Shown: positions 1-10,542 of the stretch, piece by piece | Position numbering within the stretch: position 1 is the first letter of the stretch | How the letters are laid out: each line of letters begins with the position of its first letter | NCBI RefSeq assembly: GCF_027451485.1 | Contig: NZ_DAIDJE010000139.1 | Coordinates: forward strand, 39,004-103,003 | DNA from: Bradyrhizobium sp. | Lineage (GTDB): Bacteria > Pseudomonadota > Alphaproteobacteria > Rhizobiales > Xanthobacteraceae | Direction of reading: 5' to 3' | Length of the DNA stretch: 64,000 nt | The notes under the pieces: model-generated | Databases searched by the model: none | The model's input: only the letters and a program-made list of their open reading frames with translations | Told to the model about the DNA's origin: nothing | Translations under genes and position numbers: made by a program

Positions 1-1
1 T

Positions 2-715
2 CTCACCGGGGCCAGCCGCGGCATCGGCCATGCGACCGTGATCCGCTTTTCCTCGGCGGGCTGGCGGGTGATCACCTGTTCGCGGCATCCGTTTCCCGAA
101 GACTGTCCCTGGGATGCCGGGCCCGAGGACCATATCCAGGTCGACCTTGCCGACCACGACGACACCGCGCGCGCGATCGCTGAGATCCGCCAGCGGCTGG
201 AGGGCGGCATGCTGCACGCGCTCGTCAACAACGCGGCCATCTCGCCCAAGGCCGAAGGCGGCAAAAGGCTCGGCTCGATCGATACCGAACTGGAAACCTG
301 GAAGCATGTCTTCCGGGTCAATTTCTTCGCCCCCATCATGATGGCGCGCGGCCTGATCGAGGAGTTGAAGGTCGCCAAGGGTTCGGTCGTCAATGTCACC
401 TCGATCGCGGGCTCGCGCGTGCATCCGTTCGCGGGCGCGGCCTATGCAACCTCGAAGGCGGCGCTCGCTGCGCTGACGCGTGAAATGGCCTCCGATTTCG
501 GCAGGCTTGGCGTGCGGGTTAATTCGATCGCGCCGGGCGAGATCGACACCTCGATCCTGTCGCCGGGCACCGAAAAGATCGTCGAACAGCAAATCCCGAT
601 GCGCCGGCTGGGCACGCCGGACGAAGTCGCCAAGATCATCTACGTGCTGTGCACCGAGACCAGCTCTTATGTGAATGGCGCCGAAATCCACATCAACGGC
701 GGCCAGCACGTTTGA
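2..715 (+). CDS. SDR family oxidoreductase (5' truncated by window edge)
   Basis: Reading frame is open from base 2: LTGASRGIGHATVIRF... has the TGxxxGIG cofactor motif, NNAAIS, and YATSKAAL active-site Y-x3-K. Confidence 0.9.
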   Translation, partial: LTGASRGIGHATVIRFSSAGWRVITCSRHPFPEDCPWDAGPEDHIQVDLADHDDTARAIAEIRQRLEGGMLHALVNNAAISPKAEGGKRLGSIDTELETWKHVFRVNFFAPIMMARGLIEELKVAKGSVVNVTSIAGSRVHPFAGAAYATSKAALAALTREMASDFGRLGVRVNSIAPGEIDTSILSPGTEKIVEQQIPMRRLGTPDEVAKIIYVLCTETSSYVNGAEIHINGGQHV

Positions 716-767
716 GAGCGGTTCGCGAGGCGCGAGGGCCGGCCGGGCGCGACGCGAGAGCCCGGCT

Positions 768-968
768 TCAGATCAACCCGCGCAAAATCTGAGCGGCCTG
801 CCAGCGTAGCGCTTCCTGCGTATTGACGACGCTGGAGCACTCGTCTTCGAATTCGCCGTCACCCAGCGCTGCCCCGCAATGCCTGCAGGTACGCGCCGAG
901 ATCGCCTGTGCTCTGGCCACAATGCTGCGTCCCTGCTGGTAGCTTGCGAAATCGATGACGTTCTGCAT
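768..968 (-). CDS. Small hypothetical protein (MQNVIDFASYQQG..., contains CRHCGAAL)
   Basis: ORF between annotated genes; start chosen at MQNVID (in-frame upstream starts exist). C-x2-C motif. Confidence 0.5.
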   Translation of the reverse strand: MQNVIDFASYQQGRSIVARAQAISARTCRHCGAALGDGEFEDECSSVVNTQEALRWQAAQILRGLI

Positions 969-1137
969 TGGCCTTATGACTTTCTCAACCATGGGAGTTC
1001 TCGCGCGTCGTTCGCGAGTGTTATGGCAGAAAGCCGTCGCGCAAACGTTCAGTCCACCGCTCAAATTTTAGCGGAGCGACAGGGCGAGGAGTCCGGCAAT
1101 GGGAGCGCAGTTTTTTAACCTCGCGCGAGACGGCGGT

Positions 1138-2121
1138 TTACAGCCACTTCTTCCAGCGGAAATACATGTACGGGGCGACCGCCGCGAGCACCATCATGAG
1201 CACCGCCAAGGGGTAACCGTGCTGCCATTCCAGTTCCGGCATCACCTTGAAATTCATGCCGTAGATCGAGGCGATCAGGGTCGGCGGCATCAACACCACC
1301 GCCATCACCGAAAACAGCTTGATGATGTTGTTCTGCTCGAGATTGACGACGCCGAGCATCGCGTCGAGCACGAATGTGATCTTGTTGGACAGATAGGAGG
1401 CGTGGTCGGTCAGCGATGCGACGTCGCGCTGCATGGTCTTGAGTTGCTCGCGCATGTCCTTGGTCCATTTCACGCCCTCGATGACGGCGGAGAGGAACGT
1501 CACCAAGCGACCGATCGAAACAAGGCTTTCGCGAACCTTGGAGGTCAAATCGCCCTTGCGGCCGATGGCGATCAGGATCTGCGAATAGCGCTTGGCATGG
1601 CCATGGCGCTCGCTTTCCGGTTCGAAAATCTCGTGGGACACCTGATCGACGTCCGCACCGATCCGTTCAAGGATATCGGCGCAGCGATCGATCACCGCGT
1701 CGAGAAGCTCCATCAACACCATTTCGCCGGTAACGCTGGCGGAGCAACTGCGGCCGAGCTTGTTCTCGACCAGCACAAACGGTTTCGGATCGTCGTAGCG
1801 CACCGTTACCAGGCGATGGCCGGCGAGGATGAAAGTCACCGCCGTCGTCTTCGGCGCCTCGGTGTCGGACTGGCACATCAGCGTCGCCGTCATGTACCGC
1901 GCGCCGTTTTCGATATAGAGTCGGCTCGAGATCTCGATTTCCTGCATGTCTTCCCGGGTTGGTACCGCGATCCCGGCGATCCGCTCCACCGCCCTGTCCT
2001 CGGCCGCCGTCGGCTTCACGAGGTCGATCCAGACCGCGTTGTCCGGCAGCCTGTCCAGGTCGATAACGGCCACCCTTCTCAGGGAGGATTCACTGGGCAC
2101 GAACGCCGAGAACATGCACAA
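1138..2121 (-). CDS. corA: CorA family divalent cation transporter
   Basis: 327 aa with C-terminal YGMNF motif followed by a second TM segment; typical CorA architecture. Confidence 0.9.
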   Translation of the reverse strand: MCMFSAFVPSESSLRRVAVIDLDRLPDNAVWIDLVKPTAAEDRAVERIAGIAVPTREDMQEIEISSRLYIENGARYMTATLMCQSDTEAPKTTAVTFILAGHRLVTVRYDDPKPFVLVENKLGRSCSASVTGEMVLMELLDAVIDRCADILERIGADVDQVSHEIFEPESERHGHAKRYSQILIAIGRKGDLTSKVRESLVSIGRLVTFLSAVIEGVKWTKDMREQLKTMQRDVASLTDHASYLSNKITFVLDAMLGVVNLEQNNIIKLFSVMAVVLMPPTLIASIYGMNFKVMPELEWQHGYPLAVLMMVLAAVAPYMYFRWKKWL

Positions 2122-2450
2122 CTCCGGACTGGCAAAGTCAGGTTAACCAAAGGACTTGTAGCCAAGAGGACGCGGCTCGATTCGGCAAACTTTTCGTGAA
2201 TGCCGGTGCCTCCCGATGATTTGCGGGGGGCATAAGGGCCGGAAGAGCGGCGGAATCCGCAGCCCGTCCGGCGAATTCCTAACAGTTCTGGCCCGCTGAA
2301 GCACTTGCGGCAAAAAAGACACAGGCCGGGCGCCGCAGTGCCGAAGGGCCATCTGCGCGCTGGAATTGTCGGCAATTTCGGCGATAATGTGAGAGCTGAA
2401 GATGGAATCGTGGCGGACAAGCGCTTTCGCCTCGACCGCGTGGCCTTCGA

Positions 2451-3164
2451 TTGGAATCCAAAATGCCGTTGAAATTGACGTCGTTGAAATTGGCAATGGC
2501 TGTGACGGCCGCCGGGCTCCTGCTCTCCGGCTGCATGGAAACGGCAACCTATGAAGCGACCAACACCGCTGCTTTCAAACAGCACGACAAGGACCTGCTG
2601 GCGAAGATCCGCTACGAAAACGTGCAGCCGCCGGAACAGTTTCGCCGCGCCATCGTCAATTATCAGCGCAAGGAAGCCCCCGGATCGATCGTAGTGGATT
2701 CCGACAACCACTACCTTTACTACGTGTTGGATGGTGGCAAGGCGATCCGCTATGGCATCACTGTTGGCGAAGAGGCCATGGCGTGGTCGGGCGTCGCCAA
2801 AATCGGCGCGATGACTGAGTGGCCGGCTTGGCATCCGACCCCAGGCGAGATCGAACGCCTCGGCGTCCCCACTTTCGTGCCGCCTGGCCCGGATAATCCG
2901 ATGGGTTCACGCGCGATGTATCTGTATTCCGGCGGCAAGGATACGCTGTTCCGCATTCACGGCACCAACCAGCCGGAATATATCGGCCAGTCGATCTCGT
3001 CCGGCTGCATTCGCATGACGAACGAGGACGTGATCGACCTCTACAACCGCGCCAAGGTCGGCACCATCGTGGTCGTGCTCGCGCCTCATCACGGCGACTC
3101 GCCGTTCAGCGGCTCGTCGCAGGTGGCGCAAGGCGGCAACACGATGTTTGGCTCCTGGCAATAA
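2451..3164 (+). CDS. L,D-transpeptidase (YkuD/ErfK) lipoprotein-like
   Basis: Lipobox-like LLLSGC; catalytic region HGTNQPEYIGQSISSGCIRMTNEDV. Confidence 0.9.
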   Translation: MESKMPLKLTSLKLAMAVTAAGLLLSGCMETATYEATNTAAFKQHDKDLLAKIRYENVQPPEQFRRAIVNYQRKEAPGSIVVDSDNHYLYYVLDGGKAIRYGITVGEEAMAWSGVAKIGAMTEWPAWHPTPGEIERLGVPTFVPPGPDNPMGSRAMYLYSGGKDTLFRIHGTNQPEYIGQSISSGCIRMTNEDVIDLYNRAKVGTIVVVLAPHHGDSPFSGSSQVAQGGNTMFGSWQ

Positions 3165-3198
3165 GCCAGCCACCTCATCTCAATAGAAAAGCGCTGGT

Positions 3199-4098
3199 CT
3201 ACCGGCGCTTTTTCTTTGGTCGTTTCTCGGCGGCAGGCTTTTCCGCCGCCTGCTGGGAGGCAGGCTTGGCCTCGCCGCCGGCTTTCGCAGCGGCCGGCTC
3301 ATCGGCCATCTCGCGCGGCGGCGCATCGAGGGGCCGCGGCATCGGCAGCATCGGCGCAATCGCCGGGAGTGGGTCCCAAACGTCCCACTCGCAAATCCGG
3401 TAATCATTGTGCCGTTCCATCAGATCAAGATGGATATGGTCCTCGTGGTAACCGTCGGAGCCCGGCCCCAGCACCGTCGAGAATCGCGCGCAAGCCGAAT
3501 GCAGCACCGTCTCGCGCACGTCACGCGGCACGTTGCGATCGGTCAGGGAGATGGTCCGGCCGTCGGCAAATCTGAAGGAGCGAACGTCGAGCGCGTTGGC
3601 GCGGCCGTGCTCGGACAACTGCGCGCCGGCAACGCGATTGCGGCCCCGGCATTCGTAGGAATCGAAATTGTCGAGCTCCGCGACCTCGCTGCCGAGCCCT
3701 TTGGCAACGGGCTCGATGTCGGAGCGAACCCAGTCGGCAACCGCCGTGGCCATCTTGCAGCGCAGGATCGCAGCCGGCTTGAGCGTGACCCGATGTTCGT
3801 CGGGGAGCATTACGGCCTCCAGCCGCACCAGATCCTCACCGCCACACCCGCCCGGGCCGTGAATGTCGGGAATGCTCGGCGCAATCGCAATCGCCTCTGT
3901 CAAAGCGAGCCGGCAGGCAGAAGGCGGAGGTGGGGTTGCGGCCTCCGGTTCAGCACTTTTCTGTGCCGGCCCGGTGGACGGCTCAGCCTTTGCGGACGGG
4001 GCATCGACGGGCCGGGGCCTGGGCAAAGGTATTCTGGCAGCGACGGCGGGATGTGAATCGTTGAAAAAGGCAAGCAGCAACGCCGCAGCGGTAACCAT
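3199..4098 (-). CDS. Extensin-like family protein (exported)
   Basis: Start chosen at MVTAAALLLAFF signal peptide. C-terminal CRGRNRVAGAQLSEHGRANALDVRSF...HEDHIHLD typical of extensin-like C-terminal domains. The longer ORF extension runs antisense through the neighbouring ligase. Confidence 0.85.
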   Translation of the reverse strand: MVTAAALLLAFFNDSHPAVAARIPLPRPRPVDAPSAKAEPSTGPAQKSAEPEAATPPPPSACRLALTEAIAIAPSIPDIHGPGGCGGEDLVRLEAVMLPDEHRVTLKPAAILRCKMATAVADWVRSDIEPVAKGLGSEVAELDNFDSYECRGRNRVAGAQLSEHGRANALDVRSFRFADGRTISLTDRNVPRDVRETVLHSACARFSTVLGPGSDGYHEDHIHLDLMERHNDYRICEWDVWDPLPAIAPMLPMPRPLDAPPREMADEPAAAKAGGEAKPASQQAAEKPAAEKRPKKKRR

Positions 4099-4224
4099 GG
4101 CAACCCGGCCGCCACATCCCCTACCAGAAGCCCACTTGCGGCATCTCTTCCCCGCGCTAGACTTTGCGCCAACTCGCGCAAAAGAACCGCGAAAACCGAC
4201 AGCACTTTCAGGAGGGACTAACGC

Positions 4225-5847
4225 ATGCTTGGTTTGATGCAAGACTGGCCTTTGCTCTGTCATCGAATTCTCGAGCACGCAGCGACAATCCACGGCAAGC
4301 AGGAAATTGTCACGCGCTCGATCGAAGGCCCCATCCATCGCACCAACTATGCCGAAATCCACAAGCGCGCGCTGAAGATCTCGCAGCGCCTGGACCGTGA
4401 CGGCATCAGGCTCGGCGACCGTGTGGCCACCATCGCCTGGAATACCTGGCGTCATCTCGAAGCCTGGTACGGCATCATGGGTATCGGCGCGATCTGCCAT
4501 ACCGTCAATCCGCGGCTGTTTCCCGAGCAAATCGCCTGGATCATCAACCACGCCCAGGACCGCGTGGTGATGACCGACATCACCTTCGTGCCGATCCTTG
4601 AAAAGATCGCCGGCAAGCTTTCGAGCGTCGAGCGCTACATCGTGCTCACCGACAAGGCTCATATGCCCGAGACATCGCTGAAAAACGCGGTCGCCTACGA
4701 GGACTGGATCGCTGAAGTCGACGGCGATTTCAAATGGAAGACCTTCGACGAGAATACCGCGGCCGCGATGTGCTACACGTCCGGCACCACCGGCGATCCC
4801 AAGGGCGTGTTGTATTCGCACCGTTCCAACGTGCTCCATGCGCTGATGGCCAATACCGGCGACTCGCTCGGCGCCTGCGCGAGCGATACAATGCTGCCGG
4901 TAGTTCCGCTGTTCCATGCCAATAGCTGGGGCATTGCCTTCTCGGCGCCATCGATGGGGACCAAGCTGGTGCTGCCCGGCGCCAAGCTGGACGGCGCTTC
5001 CGTGTTCGAGCTCATGGACACCGAAAAAGTCACCCATACTGCCGGTGTGCCCACGGTGTGGCTGATGCTGCTCAACCACATGGCGACGAACAAGCTGAAG
5101 CTGCCACATCTCCGCTTTGTAGTGTGCGGCGGCTCGGCGATGCCACGCTCGATGATCAAGGCCTTCAACGATATGGGGATTATGGCACGGCATGCCTGGG
5201 GCATGACTGAGATGAGCCCAATCGGCACGCTCGCAGCACTCAAGCCGCCGTACGACCAGCTGACCGGCGAGGCGGCACTCGACATCCTCCAGACCCAGGG
5301 TTATCCGCCCTTCGGCGTGGAAATGAAAATCACCGACGATGCCGGCAAGGAACTGCCGTGGGACGGCAAGACCTTCGGCCGCCTCAAGGTTGCGGGGCCC
5401 GCGGTCGCCAAAGCCTATTACCGCGTCGACAGCAATATTCTCGATGAGAACGGATTTTTCGATACCGGTGACGTCGCCACGATCGATCAGGACGCCTACA
5501 TGCGGATCACCGATCGCTCCAAGGACGTGATCAAGTCGGGCGGCGAATGGATTTCCTCGATCGATCTGGAAAATCTCGCCGTCGCCCATCCGGCGGTGGC
5601 GGAAGCCGCCGTGATCGGTTTACATCACCCCAAATGGGACGAGCGGCCTCTGCTCATCGTCCAGCTCAAGCAGGGCGCAAGCGCAACACGCGAGGACATC
5701 CTGAAGTTCATGGACGGCAAGATCGCCAAATGGTGGATGCCCGATGACGTCGTGTTCGTCGATGGCATTCCCCATACGGCGACCGGCAAGATCCTGAAGA
5801 CCGCGCTACGCGACCAGTTCAAGGAGTATAGTTTCCCGGGCACCTAG
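4225..5847 (+). CDS. AMP-binding fatty-acid--CoA ligase
   Basis: [13 protein letters not shown]-loop, [15 protein letters not shown] and C-terminal [12 protein letters not shown]. Confidence 0.93.
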   Translation: MLGLMQDWPLLCHRILEHAATIHGKQEIVTRSIEGPIHRTNYAEIHKRALKISQRLDRDGIRLGDRVATIAWNTWRHLEAWYGIMGIGAICHTVNPRLFPEQIAWIINHAQDRVVMTDITFVPILEKIAGKLSSVERYIVLTDKAHMPETSLKNAVAYEDWIAEVDGDFKWKTFDENTAAAMCYTSGTTGDPKGVLYSHRSNVLHALMANTGDSLGACASDTMLPVVPLFHANSWGIAFSAPSMGTKLVLPGAKLDGASVFELMDTEKVTHTAGVPTVWLMLLNHMATNKLKLPHLRFVVCGGSAMPRSMIKAFNDMGIMARHAWGMTEMSPIGTLAALKPPYDQLTGEAALDILQTQGYPPFGVEMKITDDAGKELPWDGKTFGRLKVAGPAVAKAYYRVDSNILDENGFFDTGDVATIDQDAYMRITDRSKDVIKSGGEWISSIDLENLAVAHPAVAEAAVIGLHHPKWDERPLLIVQLKQGASATREDILKFMDGKIAKWWMPDDVVFVDGIPHTATGKILKTALRDQFKEYSFPGT

Positions 5848-6022
5848 CGCTGGCCGGCTGGCAGCGGCGAAAGCAGAAAACGTGTCCTTGGGGACCACGG
5901 CCATTTTCACGTGCGCCTTGAATTCGAAGCCGCTTCGTGGTCTCAACGGGCTAATTTGGGGTCGGCCGGGTTCCGGCCGGCCGTCACCAACCCTGTAGAA
6001 ATCAAGGCCAAGAATCCCGCCC

Positions 6023-6877
6023 ATGGGCCGCAGGTTTTCCGCTCCCTATTTGTCGGAGCCCGTCTCGCGGCTGGCCTCGTGGTCGCGCAACCTGGCGGTA
6101 TTTGCCGTGGTGGCGGTGGTGATGTCGATCATCATCTTCCGCTTCGGCTTTCTTGAAATCAAACCGGCACTCGCAACCTTTTTCGGCGCGCTGGCCTGCG
6201 CCGGCCTCTCCATCCTGGTCGGACTGATCGGGGCTGCCGCGATCTGGCAGAGCGGCGCGCGCGGCATGAGCCGAATCCTGCTGGCATTCCTGATCGACGC
6301 GCTGTTGCTCGCCTATCCGGCCTATCTCGGCCTGCAATACCGTCAGCTGCCCGCGATCCACGACATAACCACCGATCCGATCGATCCGCCGCGCTTCGAG
6401 GCGCTGGCCCGCCTTCGCAGCGGTGACGGCGCCAACCCCGCCGTCTATGCCGGCCTCTATTCGGCTGAGCAGCAGCGTATTGCCTATCCGGACATCGAGC
6501 CAGTGGAACTCGAACTTCCGGTGGAGCGGGCCTATGAGATCACCTTGCGGCTCGTCACCCGGCGCAAATGGCTGATCATCGATGAGCGCCCTCCCCAGCC
6601 GCCGCGCCGGATCGGCCGGATCGAAGCCGTCGCCCGCACGCCGATCATGGGATTTCGCGAAGACGTGTCGATCCGCGTGAGCCCCGACGATGAGGATTCC
6701 CGCGTCGATATCCGCTCCGCCTCGCGCTATTTCGAGAGCGATCTTGGCAGCAACGCCGCGCGCGTGCGCAAGCTGATCGATGACCTCAACACGGCCGCCG
6801 ACGCCGAGAGCCTCAAGCCGGCCAAGAAGCCGGCGCAACCTGCCAAGAAGCCGCCGGCCAAAACAGTGAAGAAGTGA
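6023..6877 (+). CDS. DUF1499 domain-containing membrane protein
   Basis: N-terminal TM helices followed by a DUF1499-like soluble domain (RSASRYFESDLGSNAARV). Confidence 0.75.
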   Translation: MGRRFSAPYLSEPVSRLASWSRNLAVFAVVAVVMSIIIFRFGFLEIKPALATFFGALACAGLSILVGLIGAAAIWQSGARGMSRILLAFLIDALLLAYPAYLGLQYRQLPAIHDITTDPIDPPRFEALARLRSGDGANPAVYAGLYSAEQQRIAYPDIEPVELELPVERAYEITLRLVTRRKWLIIDERPPQPPRRIGRIEAVARTPIMGFREDVSIRVSPDDEDSRVDIRSASRYFESDLGSNAARVRKLIDDLNTAADAESLKPAKKPAQPAKKPPAKTVKK

Positions 6878-6882
6878 CGGCA

Positions 6883-6980
6883 GTCATTCCACCGCGATGC
6901 GTAAGCATCGAGCTATAATGCGCGCGCAGCACACCAGAGAAACTCCCGGGTCTGGCGCGACGTCGCCATCCCGGAATGAC
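6883..6980. repeat. Multi-hairpin palindromic intergenic element
   Basis: Terminal inverted repeat GTCATTCC (6883-6890) / GGAATGAC (6973-6980), with internal CGATGC-GTAA-GCATCG hairpin (6895-6910). Fills the gap between convergent genes. Confidence 0.65.
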
Positions 6981-6982
6981 CT

Positions 6983-7909
6983 TCAGGAAGCCGTCAGACG
7001 ATAACTCCCGCCGATCACGGGATCGCCATCGGTTGCGACGACGCCGCGTCCGACGAGATCCTCCAGATGCGCGAGCACGGAATAACCAGCCGCATTCATC
7101 AGGCGCGGGTCGATGCCGATATAGATCGCGCGGACGATGGTCGGAATGTCCGCCTCACCCTTGCCGAGGCGATGCAGGATCGACGCTTCGCGTGCCTGGC
7201 GATGGCGGAGCAGGAAACGCACATAGCGCACGGCTTCCGGAATTTCCGGGCCATGTCCGGAAAAATATAGCTCCTCGGACCGCTTCGTCAGCTTTTCCAG
7301 CGATGCCATATAGTCGACCATCGAGCCGTCCGGCGGCGCCACGATCGAGGTCGACCACCCCATCACATGATCGCCGACGAAGAGGAACTTCCGCTCCGGC
7401 CAGGCGAAAGCAAGATGGTTGGCGGTGTGGCCGGGCGTCGCGACCGCCTCGAGCCTCCACCCGTCGCCTTCGACGACGTCTCCCTCCCTGACCTGCACAT
7501 CAGGCCGGAAGTCGCGGTCGGCGCCCGATTCCGGATTGTGCTTTTCGCTTTCAAAGCGCGGCCGCGAAGCCCGATGCGGACCTTCGGCATAGACCGGCGC
7601 GCCCGTTGCCGACTTGATGCGCGGCGTATTCACGGAGTGGTCGCGATGGGTATGGGTGACCAGAATGTGCGTCACGGTTTCACCCCGCACCGCATCGAGG
7701 AGTGCTGCCGCGTGCGCCGCATCGTCCGGTCCCGGATCGATGATGGCGACTTTGCCGCGGCCGACGATGTAACTCACCGTGCCGGTGAAAGTGAAAGGGC
7801 TCGGATTGTTGCAGAGAATACGCCGCACCCCCGGCCGCACCTCCTCGACCACGCCGGGTGCAAGCGGAAAGTTGCGGTTGAACGGGACGTCGTCATTGTC
7901 GGGCATCAA
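6983..7909 (-). CDS. MBL fold metallo-hydrolase
   Basis: HTHRDHSVN zinc motif, GHTANHLAF and GDHVMGW. Confidence 0.92.
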   Translation of the reverse strand: MMPDNDDVPFNRNFPLAPGVVEEVRPGVRRILCNNPSPFTFTGTVSYIVGRGKVAIIDPGPDDAAHAAALLDAVRGETVTHILVTHTHRDHSVNTPRIKSATGAPVYAEGPHRASRPRFESEKHNPESGADRDFRPDVQVREGDVVEGDGWRLEAVATPGHTANHLAFAWPERKFLFVGDHVMGWSTSIVAPPDGSMVDYMASLEKLTKRSEELYFSGHGPEIPEAVRYVRFLLRHRQAREASILHRLGKGEADIPTIVRAIYIGIDPRLMNAAGYSVLAHLEDLVGRGVVATDGDPVIGGSYRLTAS

Positions 7910-8035
7910 GAGTGCTCACGGTTTGAGTTGCTGCTTCGTCATGGCCAGCCCCAACCGTTCGAAGAACGGCGTCGCTTGCGCTCGCCCGCGCGCCGGGCGT
8001 CGATGTCTTCCTTTTCGGCGAGCCAAGACGTGGAC

Positions 8036-8054
8036 GGCCGGGACGAGCCCGGCC
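8036..8054. repeat. REP-like hairpin (GGCCGGG-ACGAG-CCCGGCC)
   Basis: Perfect 7-bp stem with 5-nt loop between two CDS. Translated reading MAGLVPAVHVLARRKG is typical of alphaproteobacterial dispersed repeats mis-called as ORFs. Confidence 0.6.
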
Positions 8055-8099
8055 ATGACAGCCTCTGAATGGCGGGCTCTGTCGGCGTGACGGGAAGCC

Positions 8100-9314
8100 C
8101 TACGAAAACGCCTGGATGCCGGTGATGGCGCGCCCCAGAATGAGGGCATGAACGTCGTGGGTGCCCTCGTAGGTGTTGACGGTCTCGAGGTTCGCGGTGT
8201 GCCGCATCACATGGTATTCGATCTGAATTCCGTTGCCGCCATGCATGTCACGCGCGGTGCGGGCGATATCGAGCGCCTTGCCGCAGTTGTTGCGCTTGAC
8301 GATCGATATCATCTCGGGCGCCATTTTTCCCTCGTCCATCAGTCGTCCGACCCGCAACGAGGCCTGCAGGCCCAGTGCAATCTCCGACTGCATGTCGGCG
8401 AGCTTCTTCTGGACCAGTTGCGTCGCTGCCAGCGGCTTGTTGAACTGCTTGCGGTCCAGCGTGTATTGCCGCGCGCGGTGCATGCAATCTTCGGCAGCGC
8501 CCATCGCGCCCCAGGAAATGCCGTAGCGCGCTCGATTGAGACAGCCGAATGGTCCCTTCAGACCGGAAACATTGGGCAGCAGCGCGCTTTCAGGCACTTC
8601 GACGCCGTCCATCACGACTTCGCCGGTGACGGAGGCGCGCAGCGAAAGCTTGCCGCCGATCTTCGGCGCCGAAAGACCCTTCATGCCCTTTTCGAGGATG
8701 AAACCGCGGATCTGGTTGTTGTGCTCGGCGGACTTCGCCCAGATCACGAACACGTCGGCGATCGGCGCGTTGGAGATCCACATCTTGGAGCCGGTGAGCC
8801 GGTAACCATCTGGCGTTTTCTCGGCGCGGGTCTTCATGCCGCCGGGGTCGGAACCGGCATCGGGCTCGGTCAGACCGAAGCAACCGACCCATTCGCCCGT
8901 CGCGAGCTTCGGCAGATATTTCTTGCGTTGGTTTTCGTCGCCATAGGCGTAAATCGGATGCATCACCAGCGAGGACTGCACCGAATTCATCGAGCGATAG
9001 CCGGAATCGACGCGTTCGATCTCTCGCGCTACCAGACCGTAGGCGACATAGCTGGCGTTGGCGCAGCCATATTCCTCCGGCAGCGTGATGCCGATCAGGC
9101 CGAGCTCACCCATCTCGTGAAAGATATCGCGATCGACCTTCTCTTCGAGATACGCCTTGGTGACGCGCGGCAGCAGCTTGTCCTGCGCGTAGGCACGCGC
9201 GGTATCGCGGATCATCCGCTCGTCTTCGGTCAACTGATCATCGAGTAAAAACGGATCGTCCCACTGAAAACTCACGGGAGACGGTTTGTCCTTGGCCTGA
9301 GGGCGAACGCTCAT
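8100..9314 (-). CDS. gcdH: Acyl-CoA dehydrogenase, glutaryl-CoA dehydrogenase-like
   Basis: 404 aa from [62 protein letters not shown]. Confidence 0.88.
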   Translation of the reverse strand: MSVRPQAKDKPSPVSFQWDDPFLLDDQLTEDERMIRDTARAYAQDKLLPRVTKAYLEEKVDRDIFHEMGELGLIGITLPEEYGCANASYVAYGLVAREIERVDSGYRSMNSVQSSLVMHPIYAYGDENQRKKYLPKLATGEWVGCFGLTEPDAGSDPGGMKTRAEKTPDGYRLTGSKMWISNAPIADVFVIWAKSAEHNNQIRGFILEKGMKGLSAPKIGGKLSLRASVTGEVVMDGVEVPESALLPNVSGLKGPFGCLNRARYGISWGAMGAAEDCMHRARQYTLDRKQFNKPLAATQLVQKKLADMQSEIALGLQASLRVGRLMDEGKMAPEMISIVKRNNCGKALDIARTARDMHGGNGIQIEYHVMRHTANLETVNTYEGTHDVHALILGRAITGIQAFS

Positions 9315-9464
9315 GGAAAATCCTTTCACAAAGATGCCTTTATTTTAAAGCGATCGGCAGCGAAGCGCAATTGCGCCTGCTTTCTCGTTCCAAGACCGGG
9401 AATGGTGCGAGCCGCCCGATCAAACAGGCGGAGGCGTATCGCACATCGCAATCGCTTTTTCGTC

Positions 9465-10541
9465 TCAAGCCTCAAGCGGCTCGTTCGACACGATCTCGAT
9501 GCCGAAGCCGGAAAGGCCTTTGTAGTCGTGAAGCGACGAGCTCAGGTTCCGGATCGATGTGACGCCAAGATCGCGCAGGATCTGTGCGCCGACGCCGACT
9601 TCGCGCCATTGCCTGTTGCGGTCGGCCTCCGCCGTCTGCTCTTCCGGCAAGGGCGCCACCGGAACGCCGGCCGCGCCGTCGCGCAAATAGACCAGAACGC
9701 CGCTGCCGTTTTTCCTGAACTGTTCCAGCACCGAGGTCATGAGTTTCGGTCCGGTGAAGATGTCCCGCACGATGTTCGGCTTGTGAAAGCGCGTCAGTAC
9801 GTTCTTGCCGTCGCCGATACCGTTGTAGACGAAGGCGACATGGGCGATGGAATCGAACGGCGAACGGTAGGCAAAGCCCTGCATCGGCCCGATCGGGCTA
9901 TCGGCGGTAAATGTCGAGACCCGTTCGATCAGCTTCTCGCGTGCCTGCCGGTAGGCGATCAGTTCGGCAATGGTGAGACGTTTGAGCTTGTGGGCCTTGG
10001 CGAACCGCGCCACCTGCTCGCCCTTCATCACCGAGCCGTCGTCGTTCATCAATTCGCTGATGACACCGACGGGCGGCAGGCCGCTCAGCCTGCAGAGGTC
10101 GACCGCGGCTTCGGTATGGCCCGAGCGGAGCAGCACACCGCCATCCCGCGCGATCAGCGGAAACACATGGCCGGGTCGGGCAAAATCGTTGGCGCCCACA
10201 TTCGGATTGGCCAGCGCCCGGCAGCAGGAGGCGCGCTCTTCCGCCGAAATGCCGGTGCCGCCGTCCGGCTTATAGTCGATTGAGACCGTAAATGCGGTGG
10301 TGTGGCTGGAGTCGTTGTGCGCCACCATGGGATCGAGCCGCAGGCGGCGCGCGTCTTCCGGCGTAATCGGTGCACAGACGATGCCGGAGGTGTGGCGAAT
10401 GATGAACGCCATCTTCTCCGCTGTACAGAGCGAGGCGGCGACGATCAGGTCGCCCTCGCCTTCACGGTCGTCATCGTCGGTGACAACGACAAGCTCTCCT
10501 TGAGCAAAGGCAAACAGAACTTCCTGAATTGGGTCGGCCAT
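9465..10541 (-). CDS. ribB: 3,4-dihydroxy-2-butanone-4-phosphate synthase with degenerate GTP cyclohydrolase II-like C-terminal domain (RibB/RibBX type)
   Basis: DDDDREGEGDL, GHVFPL, GHTEAAVDL of DHBP synthase. C-terminal VGVGAQILRDLGV resembles GCHII but lacks the zinc-binding cysteines. Upstream FMN riboswitch. Confidence 0.93.
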   Translation of the reverse strand: MADPIQEVLFAFAQGELVVVTDDDDREGEGDLIVAASLCTAEKMAFIIRHTSGIVCAPITPEDARRLRLDPMVAHNDSSHTTAFTVSIDYKPDGGTGISAEERASCCRALANPNVGANDFARPGHVFPLIARDGGVLLRSGHTEAAVDLCRLSGLPPVGVISELMNDDGSVMKGEQVARFAKAHKLKRLTIAELIAYRQAREKLIERVSTFTADSPIGPMQGFAYRSPFDSIAHVAFVYNGIGDGKNVLTRFHKPNIVRDIFTGPKLMTSVLEQFRKNGSGVLVYLRDGAAGVPVAPLPEEQTAEADRNRQWREVGVGAQILRDLGVTSIRNLSSSLHDYKGLSGFGIEIVSNEPLEA

Positions 10542-10542
10542 G

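Noticed and set aside
1099-2199. 366-aa plus-strand ORF opposite corA
   Set aside because: His/Arg/Asp-rich composition typical of antisense translation; the opposite strand encodes a clear CorA.
4099-5589. 796-aa minus-strand ORF 3199-5589 extending antisense across the AMP-binding ligase
   Set aside because: Only the C-terminal 299 aa (from 4098) look like a real protein. The upstream part is antisense to a strongly supported ligase, a common artefact in high-GC DNA.
5963-5979. CGGCCGG-GTT-CCGGCCG hairpin after the AMP-binding ligase
   Set aside because: Plausible terminator or repeat arm, but such GC palindromes are frequent in this base composition and there is no U-tract.
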